Made by a program: the position numbers and the translations under genes. The notes under the pieces were generated by a model, which did no database searches, was not told where the DNA came from, and saw only the letters and a program-made list of their open reading frames with translations. From Pachysolen tannophilus NRRL Y-2460 (lineage: Eukaryota; Ascomycota; Pichiomycetes; Alaninales; Pachysolenaceae): DNA of 64,000 nucleotides. Positions 62,901 through 64,000 of this stretch are shown here, in pieces. Where the stretch lies: NCBI GenBank assembly GCA_001661245.1, contig KV454016.1, forward strand, positions 289,868 through 353,867, given 5' to 3'. Numbering within the stretch: position 1 is the stretch's first letter; every line of letters starts with the position of its first letter.

Positions 62901-64000
62901 TTCCACTAAGATTGGCTCGCACAACATTTGTGGTAGAACCGTTATAAATTTGCAGCCTAATAGATTCAATAATGATGGTATTCCACAAGATTTAGAATTA
63001 GATTTAGATACACAGGGGAAATTGTTTGTTCAAGTTTTCATGGAAAGTGAAAGAGTTGATGCCATTTTTTGTATGGGTAGAGCTCATAGATCATTAGTAA
63101 GGGCACAGGAAAGAATTGTGAAAGTAATTGTCGCAAAGTTTTCAACTTTTATTAATTTTGCATTTTCTAGAGAAACATTAAAATCCATTTGCGGTAGTAA
63201 TGGTTTAACAAAAGTTAGTCAACAAACTCTGTGTAATGCTATTGTGCCTTTATTTGACTATCTTAATTCAAATTTTCAAACTTTAGCTAGCCATTTAACT
63301 GATGATCTATTGTTAAAAATTATGTTACAAGCTTGGAAAGTTGTTTTACTTAGTGCTGATTCTTTATTATTACCTAAATTATCAAGTGCAAAATCTTCTT
63401 TAAAAATGCATTTAACTAAGAGCCAAAGGAGATTATCGAATTCTTGGCAAAATGCTGTCACTACTGCTATGGCAAATGTAACTGGTGGCAACACTATCAC
63501 TGGCTTTGGTAGAGCTTTAACTCATCAGGAGGTGGATTGTGTATTCGAATGGTTAAGATCGTTATGTTATGATTTTTTCCATAACAATGGTGAAGGTCCA
63601 CCAATTGAAGACTTGAAAAATGAACATTATCAGCAGCTATTACTAGTCCCAGTATTGTACGATAGAGATGCCGTCCATTTAAAACATGAAGTTGAGAAAT
63701 TATCGTTGGCCACATTAAAACTCATTAGACAAAAAAATAACCTCGAAATATTTGGCAATAATAACAGCGATGGCCAAGAATTAACAAGAACAGGAACTTT
63801 GGCAAGATCAAAGACAATCATGGCCCAAGGTTCTGCAAAGGCAAGAGCTCAGGCTGCTCGAGAAGCAAGAGATGCAAGATCAGATCCAATCGCCGCTCAG
63901 GCAGCAGCAGAAGATTTGGTTCTCAGATTGCTATTGATCAAGCACGAAGAACGTTTTGTAGTAGGCAGACTAGAACAAAGAGAAAGATTAGCCCGAAGCA
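59983..64000 (+). CDS. Munc13-like MUN/C2-domain protein, N-terminal 1,339 residues (runs off right edge)
   Basis: The frame opens at ATG 59983 and has no stop up to the window end. The N-terminal 120 residues are Ser/Ala-rich and low complexity. Helical regions follow that I read as Munc13-homology (MUN, DUF810-type) domains: for example VEWVCNLTITYNQI and LLGFLYIPHTCAGFTTATF. A C2 domain lies at about residues 900-1020 (FSIRVIKAEDLKNFNSSRLS, DPYVILVDAQ, NPEWDEEFEL), with Asp residues suited to calcium binding. A second MUN-like part follows (VLLSADSLLLPKL, VFEWLRSLCYDFFH). Fungal proteins of this layout include fission yeast Git1. The C terminus is missing. A role in membrane traffic or signalling is inferred from the family. 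Confidence 0.8.
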   Translation, partial: MESRVGSKVSNRQSRVIETLSHLSVTSTSTNIIDQPVSINQDELYEVLLKVSIINYRTEPRFRNFTPRKSGVVPSSSSSSSASSTSASASASASSSSTITKSNSSTSLLLSKNNNTSVKGDRSSRRFHNFRHSFEHVKLPSDTISNLKEKLNLIALKKDSRYLIDDLTRRCLLRYYNELLDPANSKEINHIKQPEQIVVRFVACATKEINKMGTTGSDEISVILYKQTDLFISILIDIIKNEKNSEALIKKLNEFKSSMKPTAAIAKYDSLQKSLTQQTKISDINIIKPTFKLSEMSLAQHVGKILQIDPIKLQQDIDRLKDNITEKSIYDDLRKILKNLQDHNNEVVYQLDDFNVIKDYLNWKSGEERSIKALIDRFTPISTTNKIEITNPKNNYIIIPKEKREFFVELVQKCLEYDEMNNNSVNNVTLETPTTSSLFSKTSMDLIEYCSKLWRIDHFTKATLIFTAAHRSVLKLNPQEAEVIDFVKTADIFNLAKRIVVDQGKLTWNTLSWPMIDRVEWVCNLTITYNQIMNGIRESITRIYSKNKPKFGPFLELLGSNVECDPLFYEIDKSGIPKKWEKKLSRALVRTAESRYVDLLKSIPTDNSLGLIHIVEVANSVIEDARMLTKRYPNPLLGFLYIPHTCAGFTTATFAADAKNMLLHIKSYSEDSISYGDSIEVYKTLVEIRSIFEQVSSPSKKFKFDLEEFFFPFVDEWCDDSGKKILKMIDQALLEDNFESVDVGNGKMYSSSVVDIFTMINQLFKVLKDLNWVDDYQLAKFYTKLLKYVSDGIVTYSVRITDEVMNELDQSEAQQISINESNNSTLLNGTTEWFKSAVSGGSKLTPPEAYDFKPRTCVALNNLQAFLNNLNSLEQQLDPERLSSIIGSRERSASRKFTSHLFSIRVIKAEDLKNFNSSRLSDPYVILVDAQAKRRIAKTRVITNDLNPEWDEEFELIIPSGSSAIIGATVWDASTKIGSHNICGRTVINLQPNRFNNDGIPQDLELDLDTQGKLFVQVFMESERVDAIFCMGRAHRSLVRAQERIVKVIVAKFSTFINFAFSRETLKSICGSNGLTKVSQQTLCNAIVPLFDYLNSNFQTLASHLTDDLLLKIMLQAWKVVLLSADSLLLPKLSSAKSSLKMHLTKSQRRLSNSWQNAVTTAMANVTGGNTITGFGRALTHQEVDCVFEWLRSLCYDFFHNNGEGPPIEDLKNEHYQQLLLVPVLYDRDAVHLKHEVEKLSLATLKLIRQKNNLEIFGNNNSDGQELTRTGTLARSKTIMAQGSAKARAQAAREARDARSDPIAAQAAAEDLVLRLLLIKHEERFVVGRLEQRERLARS

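Noticed and set aside
1-64000. Transposons, LTR elements, virus-derived elements, CRISPR arrays or a centromere
   Set aside because: No transposase, reverse transcriptase, capsid or long terminal repeat was seen, no spaced repeat array of CRISPR type, and no centromere-like structure that could be supported.

Overview
The window is nuclear DNA of a budding yeast (Saccharomycotina), most likely of the CUG-Ser (Candida/Debaryomyces) group. The evidence is compact, mostly intronless genes for recognisable yeast proteins (VAN1, FCP1, DSK2, OCT1, MRN1, CMC4, RPL36, MRPL24, GYP5, TOM70), AT-rich spacers full of A/T homopolymers, and long Asn/Gln/Ser/Asp runs. CTG codons are very rare, and at three conserved positions they sit where a small residue is expected. 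The species cannot be named from sequence alone. I see no transposon, LTR element, virus-derived element or CRISPR array.

Layout. 1-2317 (-) is the N-terminal part of an SPP41-like DUF3020 protein, divergent from a spliced phosphoglucomutase/phosphoribomutase (2883-4794 +) and spliced VAN1 (5313-6887 +). VAN1 converges on a minus-strand series: a GPI-type aspartic protease (7368-8939), FCP1 (9818-12364), a GCR1_C transcription factor (12953-14293), DSK2 (14873-16156) and OCT1 (16604-19030). JLP1-type dioxygenase (19980-21218 +) diverges from OCT1 and converges on MRN1 (21672-25262 -). A 3.1-kb spacer, an Ecl1-like small protein (28399-29163 -) and a 2-kb spacer follow. Next come an MNN1-family mannosyltransferase (31203-33377 -), NUS1 (33735-35303 -), spliced CMC4 (35693-36022 +), a mitochondrial-type membrane protein (36806-37678 -), spliced RPL36 (38293-38964 -), an assembly gap (39162-39471), MRPL24 (39999-40763 -) and GYP5 (41130-43292 -).

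Further right lie tRNA-Val(AAC) (44036-44109 +), an unrecognised protein (44420-45880 +), a GAL4/LAC9-type Zn2Cys6 regulator (46582-49761 -), a 3.2-kb spacer, TOM70 (52976-54828 -, broken by one base in an A-run), an unrecognised protein with two Cys clusters (55370-57739 +), a DEK_C + SWIB protein of the UAF30/TRI1 family (58549-59152 +, also broken by one base in an A-run), and the first 4 kb of a Munc13-like MUN/C2 protein (59983-64000 +).

Themes. Several genes serve the secretory pathway and glycosylation (VAN1, MNN1-family, NUS1, GYP5, the Munc13-like protein) or mitochondrial import and translation (OCT1, TOM70, CMC4, MRPL24, the membrane protein), but they do not form a cluster of shared function. 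All four introns interrupt the coding sequence very near the start codon.

The points most worth a second look are: (i) a TGCG-N3-CGCA inverted-repeat motif repeated at about 71-72 bp in front of the Munc13-like gene; (ii) contig ends that duplicate each other across the N gap; (iii) two coding frameshifts, both in A homopolymers, which look like consensus errors; (iv) a perfect 21-bp-arm hairpin in the 3.2-kb spacer; (v) an aspartic protease whose first active-site motif reads DTA rather than DTG.
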